The translations under genes and the position numbers were made by a program. 64,000 nt of DNA from Okeania hirsuta (GTDB lineage Bacteria; Cyanobacteriota; Cyanobacteriia; Cyanobacteriales; Microcoleaceae): assembly GCF_003838195.1 (NCBI RefSeq), contig NZ_RCBY01000012.1, positions 1 through 64,000 of the forward strand. The letters run 5' to 3'. Positions 56,712 through 64,000 of this stretch are shown here, piece after piece. Each line of letters begins with the position of its first letter. Positions within the stretch are counted from its first letter, which is position 1. The notes under the pieces are model-generated. The model was not told the DNA's origin, did not search any database, and worked only from the letters and a program-made list of their open reading frames with translations.

Positions 56712-57662
56712 ATGAAATTCTTATTTGCTGTTATTGTCAGCGCCCTAATTTTTATATCTTTAGACGACAAAGTAGGCCAATCATTGCCTTTGGACCCAGT
56801 TTCCACCTCTGAGCAGCTATCACAAATGAATATTTTTCAAGCAGTTATTCTAGGAATGGTGCAAGGATTAACAGAATTTTTACCTATTAGTAGTACGGCT
56901 CACCTCAAGATTGTTCCTGTTGCCCTGGGTTGGGGAGATCCTGGTGTGGCTTTTACCGCTGTGATTCAATTGGGCAGTATTTTTTCAGTTGTTTGGTATT
57001 TTTGGCAGGATTTGACAAAGATCGTGATTGGTGCATATAAATCTATAGTGACATCCGATTACCAGTCTCCAGATTTCCGAATGGCAGTTGGAATAGTACT
57101 GGGAAGCATACCAATAATACTTTTTGGGTTACTAATCAAAATATTTATTCCAGATTTTGATAACTCGGCCTTGCGCAGTACAGTGGCGATCGCTATTGCT
57201 TCAATAGTTATGGCTTTATTATTAGGAATAGCAGAGAAAATTGGCAGTCGAAAACGTAACTTTGAGCAACTAGATATTAAAGATGGCATACTCATGGGAT
57301 TAGCTCAAGCATTGGCATTAGTCCCCGGAGTATCTCGCTCTGGCTCAACTATTACAGGTGGCCTATTTATGGGGTTAGAAAGGGCTACAGCAGCAAAATT
57401 TTCTTTTTTATTGGGTCTTCCAGCGATTACTTTAGCAGGTTTAGTTGAACTTAAGACTCTATTGGATGAGGGTTTTGGAGGTGTGGGTTTAGCACCTACT
57501 ATTGCTGGAATTATATCTGCAATAATTTTTTCTTACGTAGCAATTGCTTGGTTGATTAGATACTTACAAACTAAAGATACATGGATATTTGTTTGGTATA
57601 GATTAGCTTTTGGGGTATTAATTTTAGTGGCGATCGCTGGTGGTGTGATGCAAAATAATTGA
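56712..57662 (+). CDS. uppP: Undecaprenyl-diphosphatase UppP (BacA)
   Basis: 316 residues. UppP dephosphorylates undecaprenyl diphosphate to recycle the lipid carrier for peptidoglycan and other polymers. The two conserved blocks are GMVQGLTEFLPISSTAHLKI and ALALVPGVSRSGSTITGGLF, with the Glu-rich and PGxSRSGxT active-site motifs. About eight membrane helices. The extra N-terminal segment (KFLFAVIVSALIFISLDD) looks like a signal peptide or an added helix, about 30 residues longer than the E. coli protein. Confidence 0.95.
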   Translation: MKFLFAVIVSALIFISLDDKVGQSLPLDPVSTSEQLSQMNIFQAVILGMVQGLTEFLPISSTAHLKIVPVALGWGDPGVAFTAVIQLGSIFSVVWYFWQDLTKIVIGAYKSIVTSDYQSPDFRMAVGIVLGSIPIILFGLLIKIFIPDFDNSALRSTVAIAIASIVMALLLGIAEKIGSRKRNFEQLDIKDGILMGLAQALALVPGVSRSGSTITGGLFMGLERATAAKFSFLLGLPAITLAGLVELKTLLDEGFGGVGLAPTIAGIISAIIFSYVAIAWLIRYLQTKDTWIFVWYRLAFGVLILVAIAGGVMQNN

Positions 57663-57729
57663 ATAAATTTAAGTTGGGATTATTTTGACTTTTGTTGAAG
57701 TTTTAATCAGTCAAAACTCTAAAAATTGA

Positions 57730-57756
57730 ACCCATCCAAGAATTCCTTAGATGGGT
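57730..57756. terminator. Bidirectional hairpin between uppP and apcD
   Basis: ACCCATCCAAG and CTTAGATGGGT pair around GAATTC with one mismatch, flanked by T-rich sequence on the minus side (TCAATTTTTAG) and A-rich sequence on the other. The genes converge here, so it may serve both. Confidence 0.6.
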
Positions 57757-57782
57757 AGTCATGCTACAAAAAACAAAAAAAC

Positions 57783-58268
57783 TTAGGACATAGCCTGAAT
57801 GATATAGTCAAAGTAAGGAGCAGCTTCCTGAACATCTTCATCATCAAGTAAAGCAAGAGAAGCTTCCTTCAAACAACGGATTGACTCTACCATTCCAGGA
57901 ACTGGTACACCCAATGAGTTGTACATTTCCCGAACACCAATCAAACCAATACTTTCAATTGGATCTTTATCACCAGCTAGTACCCCATAAGTAATCAAAC
58001 GCAAGTACCAACCATAATCCCGGAGGCACAAAGCACGTTCCCGTTGACCAAAAGCATTACCACCAGGGGCAATAAAATCTGGACGCCTGCGCCACAACTC
58101 TTGACTAGCTTTGTCTACAATTCTTTTCTCATTTTCAGAAAGCACGCTAGCAATACGCACGCGCTGCTCGCCTGTTTTTAAAAAAGTATTTATGGCTTGA
58201 AGTTCCCCACTACTGGGATAACGTAATTCATCGTCTGCTTTGAGAATAACTTGGCTAACTACACTCAT
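57783..58268 (-). CDS. apcD: Allophycocyanin alpha-B subunit ApcD
   Basis: ApcD is a terminal energy emitter in the phycobilisome core and passes energy mainly toward photosystem I. Start at 58268 gives [20 protein letters not shown], 161 residues, the usual length. The phycocyanobilin-binding cysteine is in [40 protein letters not shown] and [10 protein letters not shown] complete the globin-like phycobiliprotein fold. SVVSQVIL and the YIIQAMS end separate ApcD from ApcA. Monocistronic, as usual. Confidence 0.93.
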   Translation of the reverse strand: MSVVSQVILKADDELRYPSSGELQAINTFLKTGEQRVRIASVLSENEKRIVDKASQELWRRRPDFIAPGGNAFGQRERALCLRDYGWYLRLITYGVLAGDKDPIESIGLIGVREMYNSLGVPVPGMVESIRCLKEASLALLDDEDVQEAAPYFDYIIQAMS

Positions 58269-58379
58269 AATTATCAAAAAATTTCAGAATTATATTTCAT
58301 TTTAGCTATTTACGACCTTTCTCAGTCATCAAATTTGAGGGATTTAATTTGAGAGATTTATTGGTATTGTTGAATAGCG

Positions 58380-58520
58380 GATATTAATTAGGAGTCAGTC
58401 CTCAGGAGTCAGGAGTCAGTCCTCAGGAGTCAGGAGTCGGGAATTCGGAGTCAGGAAGCAGGTAGCAGGAACTCAGGAATTCGGAGTCAGGAATTAACAA
58501 AGGTAGAAAAGAATTTTTAT
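58380..58520. repeat. CAGGAGT tandem tract
   Basis: Repeated GGAGTCAGGAGTCAG.CCTCA and GAATTCGGAGTCAGGAA units. This AGGAGTC family also fills the interior of several MITEs. Confidence 0.7.
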
Positions 58521-58563
58521 TACCTTTAATTTAATGGCTAAGAGCTGATTTATAAAGTAAATC

Positions 58564-58745
58564 TTAGCTAGCTAGTCGCCTAACCATAAGGTGAATTAAA
58601 GAGCCATAAATCATGGCTTCACTTACATCTGAATACACCTCATAATATGAGCTTAAACGTTGAAATCTATTCAAGCAACCAAAAGTGCGTTCAACAATCC
58701 ATCTCTTAGGTAGTCGCTCAAAAGCATGGGAAGTTCTTTTGATCT
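58564..58745 (-). pseudogene. IS5 family transposase C-terminal relic
   Basis: The minus strand reads HAFERLPKRWIVERTFGCLN, RFQRLSSYYEVYSDVSEAMI and LIHLMVRRLAS, the end of an IS5 transposase with the catalytic E (VERTFG). Only about 60 codons remain. Confidence 0.75.
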
Positions 58746-58862
58746 AAATGTTGGCAGAAGACCCGCGCTCTCCTTGTCGGGAGCGTCGTATGGGAATGCC
58801 AATCAATGTTGTGGTTTCACACACAATATGTTAAAGCATAAAAAGTTTTTAGTAAGTTGTAG

Positions 58863-59512
58863 ATGGTTGAAAAAGCGTACAAATTTAGGTTTTACCCAAC
58901 TCCAGAACAGGAAAATCTGTTGCGGAGAACTTTGGGCTGTGTACGATTAATCTACAACGCAGAAATAAAATCAGGCCAGTCTGGTGACTACTGGGACGAT
59001 AACTTAGCAGCTATTACTGAAAAGCGCAACCTTCAGATGCGTGATCATGTGAACAAAGCAGCTAGATTTGTGATCAACTGGTGCATTGAGCATCAAATAG
59101 GTACAGTAGTTTTTGGGTGGAATCAACGCCAAAAAGATAGTATTAACATTGGCAAAAAAATAACCAACAGTTTGTTCAAATACCTACAGCCAAGTTAAAA
59201 ACCAAGATAGCTGAATTATCTGAGCAGTATGGGATTAAGTTTGTTGAGACTGAGGATAGTTACACGAGTAAGGCTAGTTTTAGTATCGGATGATTTTCTG
59301 CCGACATTTGGTGCGAAACCCGTTTGCGTAACATTCCGTAGGAAAAGGTGGGAGCCATCAGGAAAGCTTGTTAATTGTGGCTTGTATCGTTCTGCAAAAG
59401 GTCAAGTTATTAATGCTGACTGTAATGGTGCAGCCAGTATTATCAAAAAAGTAGCAACACAGCTAAGTCATATCATGTCCGGTAGCATCGGTATTAGAGT
59501 TGTCGCTAAATA
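58863..59512 (+). pseudogene. TnpB (IS200/IS605 family), deleted and interrupted
   Basis: Starts MVEKAYKFRFYPTPEQENLL and RTLGCVRLIYNAE like TnpB, then jumps by deletion to NLQMRDHVNKAARFVINWCI, GTVVFGWNQRQKDSINIGKK. In shifted frames KTKIAELSEQYGIKFVETED and SYTSKASF (RuvC-II Glu) follow, then the 25-bp palindromic repeat (59321-59345) lies where the zinc finger should be, and VNCGLYRSAKGQVINADCNG (RuvC-III Asp) ends it. It also joins an ATATCATGTCCGGTAGCATC end at 59469. Inactive. Confidence 0.8.
59321..59345 (+). repeat. 25-bp palindromic repeat inside tnpB
   Basis: CGTTTGCGTAACATTCCGTA then GGAAA, inserted in the TnpB zinc-finger region. Matches the copy inside the IS5 transposase at 60833-60857 in 24 of 25 positions. 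Confidence 0.8.
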
Positions 59513-59704
59513 AAGGAAAAAAATCACTCTAACCTAGACAGAGCAATAATTCCCAGCATTTTTACCATCCAATAGCTACAATCCTTACAGAACAAGGTTT
59601 TTGGGATTTTTTTTTAAGTTATAAAGCGACAAGTCTATTGATAAGTGCGATGAAGAAAAGAAAACAGTTATGCAGAAAACCGACTATCTTGGTAGACCTA
59701 TTAG

Positions 59705-60235
59705 TTGGCAAAATTTAGACTTTTCAAAAGCTACTTTAATCGACTCAATGTGGAGACAGAGTTAAAACCATGGAAGACAGTAACTGACAATAAAATAATA
59801 CCACCAACCAATCTTCCAGAACCTGTCAGATCTTTTATGGCATCTCATTTCAACAGGAGCTTAAGTTATTTCACCATTCAAAAAGTTAACCATGGAGATC
59901 AAGATAATTCTACGGCTATATCAATTAAATTTAAGCCTGGAGAGTATGATGATACGACACAAGAAGGGTTAACGAAAATTGCTGACAAGTTAGGTGATGC
60001 ATTCAAAGTTCAAGATCCCAATAGTGACATTCAAGCGAGTATTTCTGAAGCCGTAACTAAGATCAAGAAGGAGTTACCTCAGAAGTCTGCATCTATTAAG
60101 AATGATTTGATAAAACTACGGCGACCACCACAAGTTAGCTATGCTGACCTTATTGCAGCTCGGAAAACTCCGTCTAGGTACATTACAGGAAGAACTCCCT
60201 CTCAGCTAGGAAGAAGACCTACCTCAAGACGATAA
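59705..60235 (+). CDS. Hypothetical protein, 176 aa
   Basis: Not recognised. The start is unsure: the frame opens with TTG at 59705, but an ATG at 59670 in another frame encodes MQKTDYLGRPISWQNLDFSK, which looks like a gene start and would need one frameshift near 59755. The body (PEPVRSFMASHFNRSLSYFT, AISIKFKPGEYDDTTQEGLT, DIQASISEAVTKIKKELPQK) is soluble and helical and the C-terminus is basic (GRTPSQLGRRPTSRR). MITE copy C begins 34 bases after its stop. Confidence 0.45.
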   Translation: MAKFRLFKSYFNRLNVETELKPWKTVTDNKIIPPTNLPEPVRSFMASHFNRSLSYFTIQKVNHGDQDNSTAISIKFKPGEYDDTTQEGLTKIADKLGDAFKVQDPNSDIQASISEAVTKIKKELPQKSASIKNDLIKLRRPPQVSYADLIAARKTPSRYITGRTPSQLGRRPTSRR

Positions 60236-60272
60236 TCACACAATTAACGTGGCTATGAAATTTAAGCCTAAG

Positions 60273-60486
60273 TAGGGCTTGCTGAAAAAGTCGCCCTGAT
60301 GAGGGTAGGAGTCTCCTCCTCAGGAGTAGGTAGTCGGAAGAATTGTCTGTTGATTTTTCCGCCTCTGTCAGCTCATGCAAGTGAGAATTTTGAGCTAAAC
60401 CCTCCTTTTAGCTTGCACTTTTTTTACCCCAAAAAGGCACTTTGGCTTTATCTATAAATGCTTTTAGACTTAATCAGCAAGCCCTA
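60273..60486 (+). mobile_element. MITE copy C (GGGCTTGCTGA family)
   Basis: Ends TAGGGCTTGCTGAAAAAGTC and TTAATCAGCAAGCCCTA. Left flank TAAGTA (60269-60274); the matching right TAAGTA is split by the IS5-like element inserted at its TAA and resumes as GTA at 62371. Confidence 0.85.
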
Positions 60487-60832
60487 AGAGACTGTTTGTA
60501 AAGTTTTGTAAGGGAAAGCGATCGCCATAACGCAAAAGATAAGACAATGATAATTGTCATGATTTTCCCTCCTATGGAAAGAAAAAACTATCAAGCGTGA
60601 CCTAACCAATGAACAGTGGGAAATTTGAAGGCGGCTGATTCCTCCACCCCATTCTGGTGGTAGGTCTGGAAGTGTCGATACAAGAGAAGTTATTAATGGT
60701 ATTTTCTACCTCGTACACAACGGCTGTACATGGGGGGCACTTCCTCATGATTTACCACCTTGGCAAACCGTAGCTACCTATTTTTATCGTTGGCAACGCA
60801 GTGGAGTATGGAAAGAAATCAATGATATGTTA

Positions 60833-60857
60833 CGTTTGCGTAGCATTCCGTAGGAAA
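60833..60857 (+). repeat. 25-bp palindromic repeat inside IS5 transposase
   Basis: CGTTTGCGTAGCATTCCGTA then GGAAA, between the codons for EINDMLR and KVRIKQGR. Its insertion introduces a stop codon (TAG). Confidence 0.85.
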
Positions 60858-61331
60858 GAAAAGTCAGAATCAAACAAGGAAGAACTGAAGAGCCATTTCT
60901 AGGGTATAATTGATTCACAGTCGGTAAAAACGACTGAAAAAGGGGGATTAGAGGTTATGATGCTGGTAAAAAGGTAAAAGGAAGAAAACGACACATATTA
61001 GTAGATACTCAAGGGTTGTTACTGAGTGTAGTTGTACATACTGCAAATATACAGGATAGAGAAGGAGCTAAGTCTGTATTTCTTCAAGCTAAATATGATG
61101 CGCCGAATCTGAAAATTGTTTGGGCAGATCAAGGTTATAGAGGAAAACTAGAGAAATCAGTGGCAATGGTTTGTGGATGGAAATTAGCTATTGTTAACAG
61201 AACTGAAAAAGGGTTTCAAGTGTTGCCCAGACGCTGGGTGGTAGAGAGGACTTTTGCGAGGGCGCGGCCGTAATCGTAGACTTTCTTGCATATTATGAAG
61301 AACATCCTCACAATAGCGAAGCTTTGGTTTA

Positions 61332-62289
61332 TAGCAACAGCCAGGGCGATTAGGACATAAAATAGAGAAAGTATTCTGTCATGCGATCGCTCTTCCTTGC
61401 CTCGACCCTATAGTTACGATTTTAGAAAAAAAGTGATAGAGGCCATTGAACTTGATGGCTGGAAAAAAAGTGATTGAGTCAACTGTTCCGGATTAGCCGG
61501 AACACGATTGACCTGTGGCTGAAACGGAAAGCTGAAACTGGAGACTATCAACCTCGGCCAAACCAACCCCCCGGTAATGACCATCAAATCACCGATTGGC
61601 ACAAATTTCGAGAATTTGTCAAGGTTCATGGTGACAAAACCCAAGGAGAAATGGCCAAATTGTGGGATAGTCCCATCAGTCAACGCACAATCTCAAGAGC
61701 ACTCAAAAAAATTGGCTTCACTCGAAAAAAAAACTTATGGCTACCAAGAAAGGGATCAAAAGGAAAGACAAGAATTCTTGAGCCAATAAACTCAAGCTTT
61801 CCCCTAAATCAATGGTTTATATAGATGAGTCAGGTATGAATAACCAACAGCAGTATGATTATGGATGGAATCAAAAAGGAGAACGATTCTACTCACTTAA
61901 ATCGGGAAAGCGTCAAGAGCGCATCAACATGATTGCTGCTTTGTGCAATGGAAATTTAATGGCACCTTTTACAGTGGATGGTTCGTGTAATCGTATTGTC
62001 TTTGAGATGTGGCTCGAAAATTTTTTGTTACCTACACTTCAACCAGGGCAAGTAGTGATCATGGATAACGCTGCTTTCCACCTTTGTGAAAAGATTCAAC
62101 AACTAATTCAAGGGGCTGGCTGTCAACTGTTGTATTTACCTCCTTATTCACCAGACCTCAATCCCATAGAGAAATGTTGGTCTTGGCTTAAAAGTCGCAT
62201 TCGTCACCAGCTCAAAGGATTTGATTGTTTGCTTTCCGGCGATTGAATCAGTTCTGCAAGCAGTGTCCTAACCGCCTTGGCGGTTGCTA
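61332..62289 (+). mobile_element. Nested IS630-like element
   Basis: Inverted ends TAGCAACAGCCAGGGCGATT (left) and the inverse of TAGCAACCGCCAAGGCGGTT (right). Flanked by TA on each side (61330-61331, 62290-62291). Removing it with one TA rejoins the host IS5 frame as GTT-TAT-ATT-TCC-ATG. Confidence 0.9.
61408..62275 (+). pseudogene. Transposase of the nested IS630-like element
   Basis: PYSYDFRKKVIEAIELDGWK starts the HTH domain, then after a frameshift SQLFRISRNTIDLWLKRKAE and QGEMAKLWDSPISQRTISRA. At a run of nine A residues (61724-61732) the frame moves from TRKKNLW to KTYGYQERDQKERQEFLSQ, possibly a natural slippage site. The DDE part is MVYIDESGMNNQQQYDYGWN, QVVIMDNAAFHLCEKIQQLI, LPPYSPDLNPIEKCWSWLKS, and the end AIESVLQAVS is in another frame. 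Too many indels to be active. Confidence 0.8.
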
Positions 62290-62549
62290 TATATTTCCAT
62301 GATTCGTTTAATGCTAAAACGTTTAGCGATCGCTACTAATACTTCATAATTCTTTACAAACAGCCTCTAAGTAAAATGAGTTCGATCAGGATTTACGCAG
62401 AAACCGGGTTGATCGACAAAATTTCGTATATGACAGCCAATAATTAGGGTGATTAACTGTTGAATGAAAATTGTATAAAGTAGTTGCTATTTGTAGAAAA
62501 GTGTTGTAATATTAAACAGGTAATAACTCTAATGAATTATAGCGGTTAA

Positions 62550-63557
62550 ATGAGACTTGTTGACAGACATATTATTAACCGAACACATCAGTATTGGCGG
62601 GTGTGTGATGAGTTAGCCTTTAAATCAAAAAACTTGTACAACCTGGCTAACTATTATTGTCGTCAGCATTTTTTTAAGTGCGGAAAAAGTCTAGATTTAA
62701 CTAAACTGTACCACGCCACCAAAGATAGCGATGCCTACAGAGCATTACCAACTAAAGTATCAAAACAAATAATAAAATGCTTGGTTGCAACTTGGCGTGG
62801 CTATTTTCAAGCTATAAAAGAATGGTCAAAATATCCACAAAAGTTTCTAGGTAAACCCAAAATACCAAAGTATAAGGACAAAACCAAAGGCCGAAATGTA
62901 GTTATCTACTCAAAAGAGTCTGTATATAAAGCACCACTAAAGGACGGTATTTGTCACTTATCTATGAGTGATATCAAAATACCTGTAGTGGTTGAGTCTG
63001 TAGTTGAAGTGAGGATAGTACCTGCAACTGGCTGCGATGTAATTGAAGTTGTGTATGAAAAAACTGAACAACAACGGATAGAGTCTACATATGTAGCAGG
63101 AATAGATTTAGGGATTGATAGATTAGTTGCTCTAGCTACAAACAAGCCTGGTGTGAAACCTCTGCTTGTTAATGGGAAGCCACTAAAAAGCGTCAATCAG
63201 CTTTACAACAAGCGAAAAGCTAAATATCAAAGTGTTCTCAAGGGCCAGAAAAAAACTAGCCGTAAGATTGAAGCGTTAACCTATCACCGAAATCGTTTTG
63301 TGGAGAATTATCTGCATAACACCAGTAAATTAGTGGTTGAGTATTTAACTACAAATAATATTGGTACTGTAGTCATAGGCAAAAATGATAATTGGAAACA
63401 AGGTGCAAACATCGGCAAAAAAAATAACCAAAATTTTACTCAAATACCACATTTTAAGCTAGTAAAACAGATAACTTATAAGTGTGTGTTAGCAGGAATT
63501 AAAGTGATTGAGACTGAAGAAAGTTACACCAGTAAAACTTCTGCACTTGACCTATAA
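62550..63557 (+). pseudogene. TnpB (IS200/IS605 family RNA-guided nuclease), prematurely stopped
   Basis: 335 codons of a TnpB-type protein: MRLVDRHIINRTHQYWRVCD, KNLYNLANYYCRQHFF, LPTKVSKQIIKCLVATWRGY, VAGIDLGIDRLVALATNKPG (RuvC-I Asp), NNIGTVVIGKNDNWKQGANI, KVIETEESYTSK (RuvC-II Glu). TAA at 63555 follows SALDL; in the same frame the missing part goes on LPCQHELYVGKRVKRGLFRS and ATGKVINADINGSLQ (RuvC-III Asp) to TAA at 63666. So the zinc finger and third catalytic residue are cut off unless the stop is read through. No TnpA gene is near. Confidence 0.85.
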
Positions 63558-63559
63558 TT

Positions 63560-63790
63560 GCCCTGTCAGCATGAATTGTATGTAGGTAAACGAGTCAAAC
63601 GTGGTTTATTCAGGAGTGCAACTGGTAAAGTGATTAATGCTGATATTAATGGTAGTCTTCAAATATAAGATAAGAAATTCCCAGGGGCATCTACTGCCGA
63701 GGGAATAGTGAGCTGTGCCGTACAGCCAGTATTGGTTAATCCAATACCAAGATATTAAGCTGTCACGATTTTCTACAGCTTAGTTCGTAC
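63560..63790 (+). ncRNA. Possible guide RNA / right-end region of the tnpB element
   Basis: In IS200/IS605 elements the guide (omega/re) RNA overlaps the 3' end of tnpB and its right end. This stretch contains the rest of the tnpB frame, GAGGGAATAGTGAGCTGTGC and the pair AAGCTGT...ACAGCTT (63759-63782) suited to a stem. Boundaries are not determined. Confidence 0.3.
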
Positions 63791-63831
63791 GGTTATACAT
63801 GACTCTAAAATTTTGTAGACAAAAGAAATGA

Positions 63832-64000
63832 GTGAATATCAATAATCAAAACCTAGCTAAACTACCTTGTGAACAAGGTCAACTTGTAGAAATAACTATC
63901 ACAGACTTAACAGATAGCGGTGATGGAGTAGGTCGCTATGGTCAAAAAGTCATATTTGTGCCTGATACAGTTCCGGGCGATCGCCTAGTTGCCCGTCTAA
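63832..64000 (+). CDS. RlmD-like 23S rRNA (uracil-5-)-methyltransferase, 5' part
   Basis: Only the first 56 codons are in the window, starting GTG at 63832 (VNINNQNLAKLPCEQGQLVE). The part visible is a TRAM RNA-binding domain: VEITITDLTDSGDGVGRYGQ and VIFVPDTVPGDRLVARL. This is the usual N-terminus of RlmD/RumA uracil-5 methyltransferases, but other TRAM proteins cannot be excluded. AAAAGAAAT precedes the GTG; no strong ribosome site. Confidence 0.75.
   Translation, partial: MNINNQNLAKLPCEQGQLVEITITDLTDSGDGVGRYGQKVIFVPDTVPGDRLVARL

Larger units (their letters stand above)
60574..62349 (+). pseudogene. IS5 family transposase, broken by repeat and nested IS
   Basis: Reads MERKNYQA, DLTNEQWEI (TGA), RRLIPPPHSGGRSGSVDTRE, VINGIFYLVHNGCTWGALPH, then a 25-bp palindromic repeat at 60833. 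It resumes VRIKQGRTEEP, GIRGYDAGKKVKGRKRHILV (first catalytic Asp nearby), IVWADQGYRGKL (second Asp), GFQVLPRRWVVERTFA (Glu). After a frameshift, HNSEALVY is split by the nested IS; after 62290 it continues ISMIRLMLKRLAIATNTS and stop. Confidence 0.85.
60488..62367 (+). mobile_element. IS5-like element carrying a nested IS630-like element
   Basis: Left end GAGACTGTTTGTAAAG, right end CTTTACAAACAGCCTC; both sides have the 3-bp duplication TAA (60485-60487, 62368-62370), usual for one IS5 group. Inside are a decayed IS5 transposase and, within it, the IS630-like element at 61332-62289. Confidence 0.85.

Overview
The window looks like a piece of a filamentous, probably marine and diazotrophic cyanobacterium of the Trichodesmium/Okeania/Lyngbya kind. 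Evidence: phycobilisome (ApcD) and photosystem (PsbU, BtpA, GUN4-domain) genes, a hydrogenase maturation (hyp) cluster, many HIP1 octamers (GCGATCGC), cyanobacterial short tandem repeats, AT-rich sequence, and low coding density with many broken genes and mobile elements. The genus is an inference; no rRNA or tRNA gene was found.

Layout. 1-3060: uvrB, preceded by the start of a broken secreted-protein gene and a hairpin element. 3140-5460: a hicB relic, MITE copy A and a Gfo/Idh/MocA oxidoreductase. 5458-8370: remains of what looks like a vWA-MoxR-VMAP type conflict system: an intact Trypco1 + formylglycine-generating-enzyme-like protein, a frameshifted VMAP C-terminal remnant and a truncated MoxR-like ATPase, broken up by hairpin elements and followed by an IS630-like element (8665-10093). 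10263-21567: hydrogenase maturation genes hypB, hypA, hypE, hypD, hypC and hypF, all on the minus strand, interleaved with an Rpn-type fragment, a broken Uma2 gene, an acetyltransferase and a tautomerase. HypA/HypB handle nickel; HypF/HypE make the cyanide ligand; HypC/HypD assemble the Fe(CN)2CO unit. 22013-26789: a broken Nudix-like/APH-like gene and a large repeat protein with about 14 units. 27702-32762: SDR reductase, IS5 remnant, alanine/glycine symporter, universal stress protein. 33154-37199: two secreted proteins sharing one leader type, and an ABC exporter. 38675-47301: SpoIIAA-like protein, broken GTPase, AEC transporter, broken dipeptidase, AI-2E transporter, small membrane protein, GUN4 protein, SGNH hydrolase. 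48464-52351: btpA, a PAS-GGDEF gene broken by MITE copy B, psbU. 53356-58268: IS630-like element, FHA-cyclase, DUF3120 protein, uppP, apcD. 58564-63670: a graveyard of IS5, IS630 and IS605/TnpB elements with readable nesting. The window ends inside an rlmD-like gene.

The strongest theme is genome decay by mobile DNA. Several repeat families can be defined by their ends and target-site duplications: a MITE starting GGGCTTGCTGA with 6-bp duplications; IS630-like elements and MITEs with ATATCAAATCCG or ATATCATGTCCGG ends; a 25-bp palindromic repeat found inside two transposase genes; and a repeat at the 3' ends of hypE, hypF and an acetyltransferase gene that supplies the HypF C-terminal tail. 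Many otherwise well preserved genes carry one in-frame stop or frameshift.
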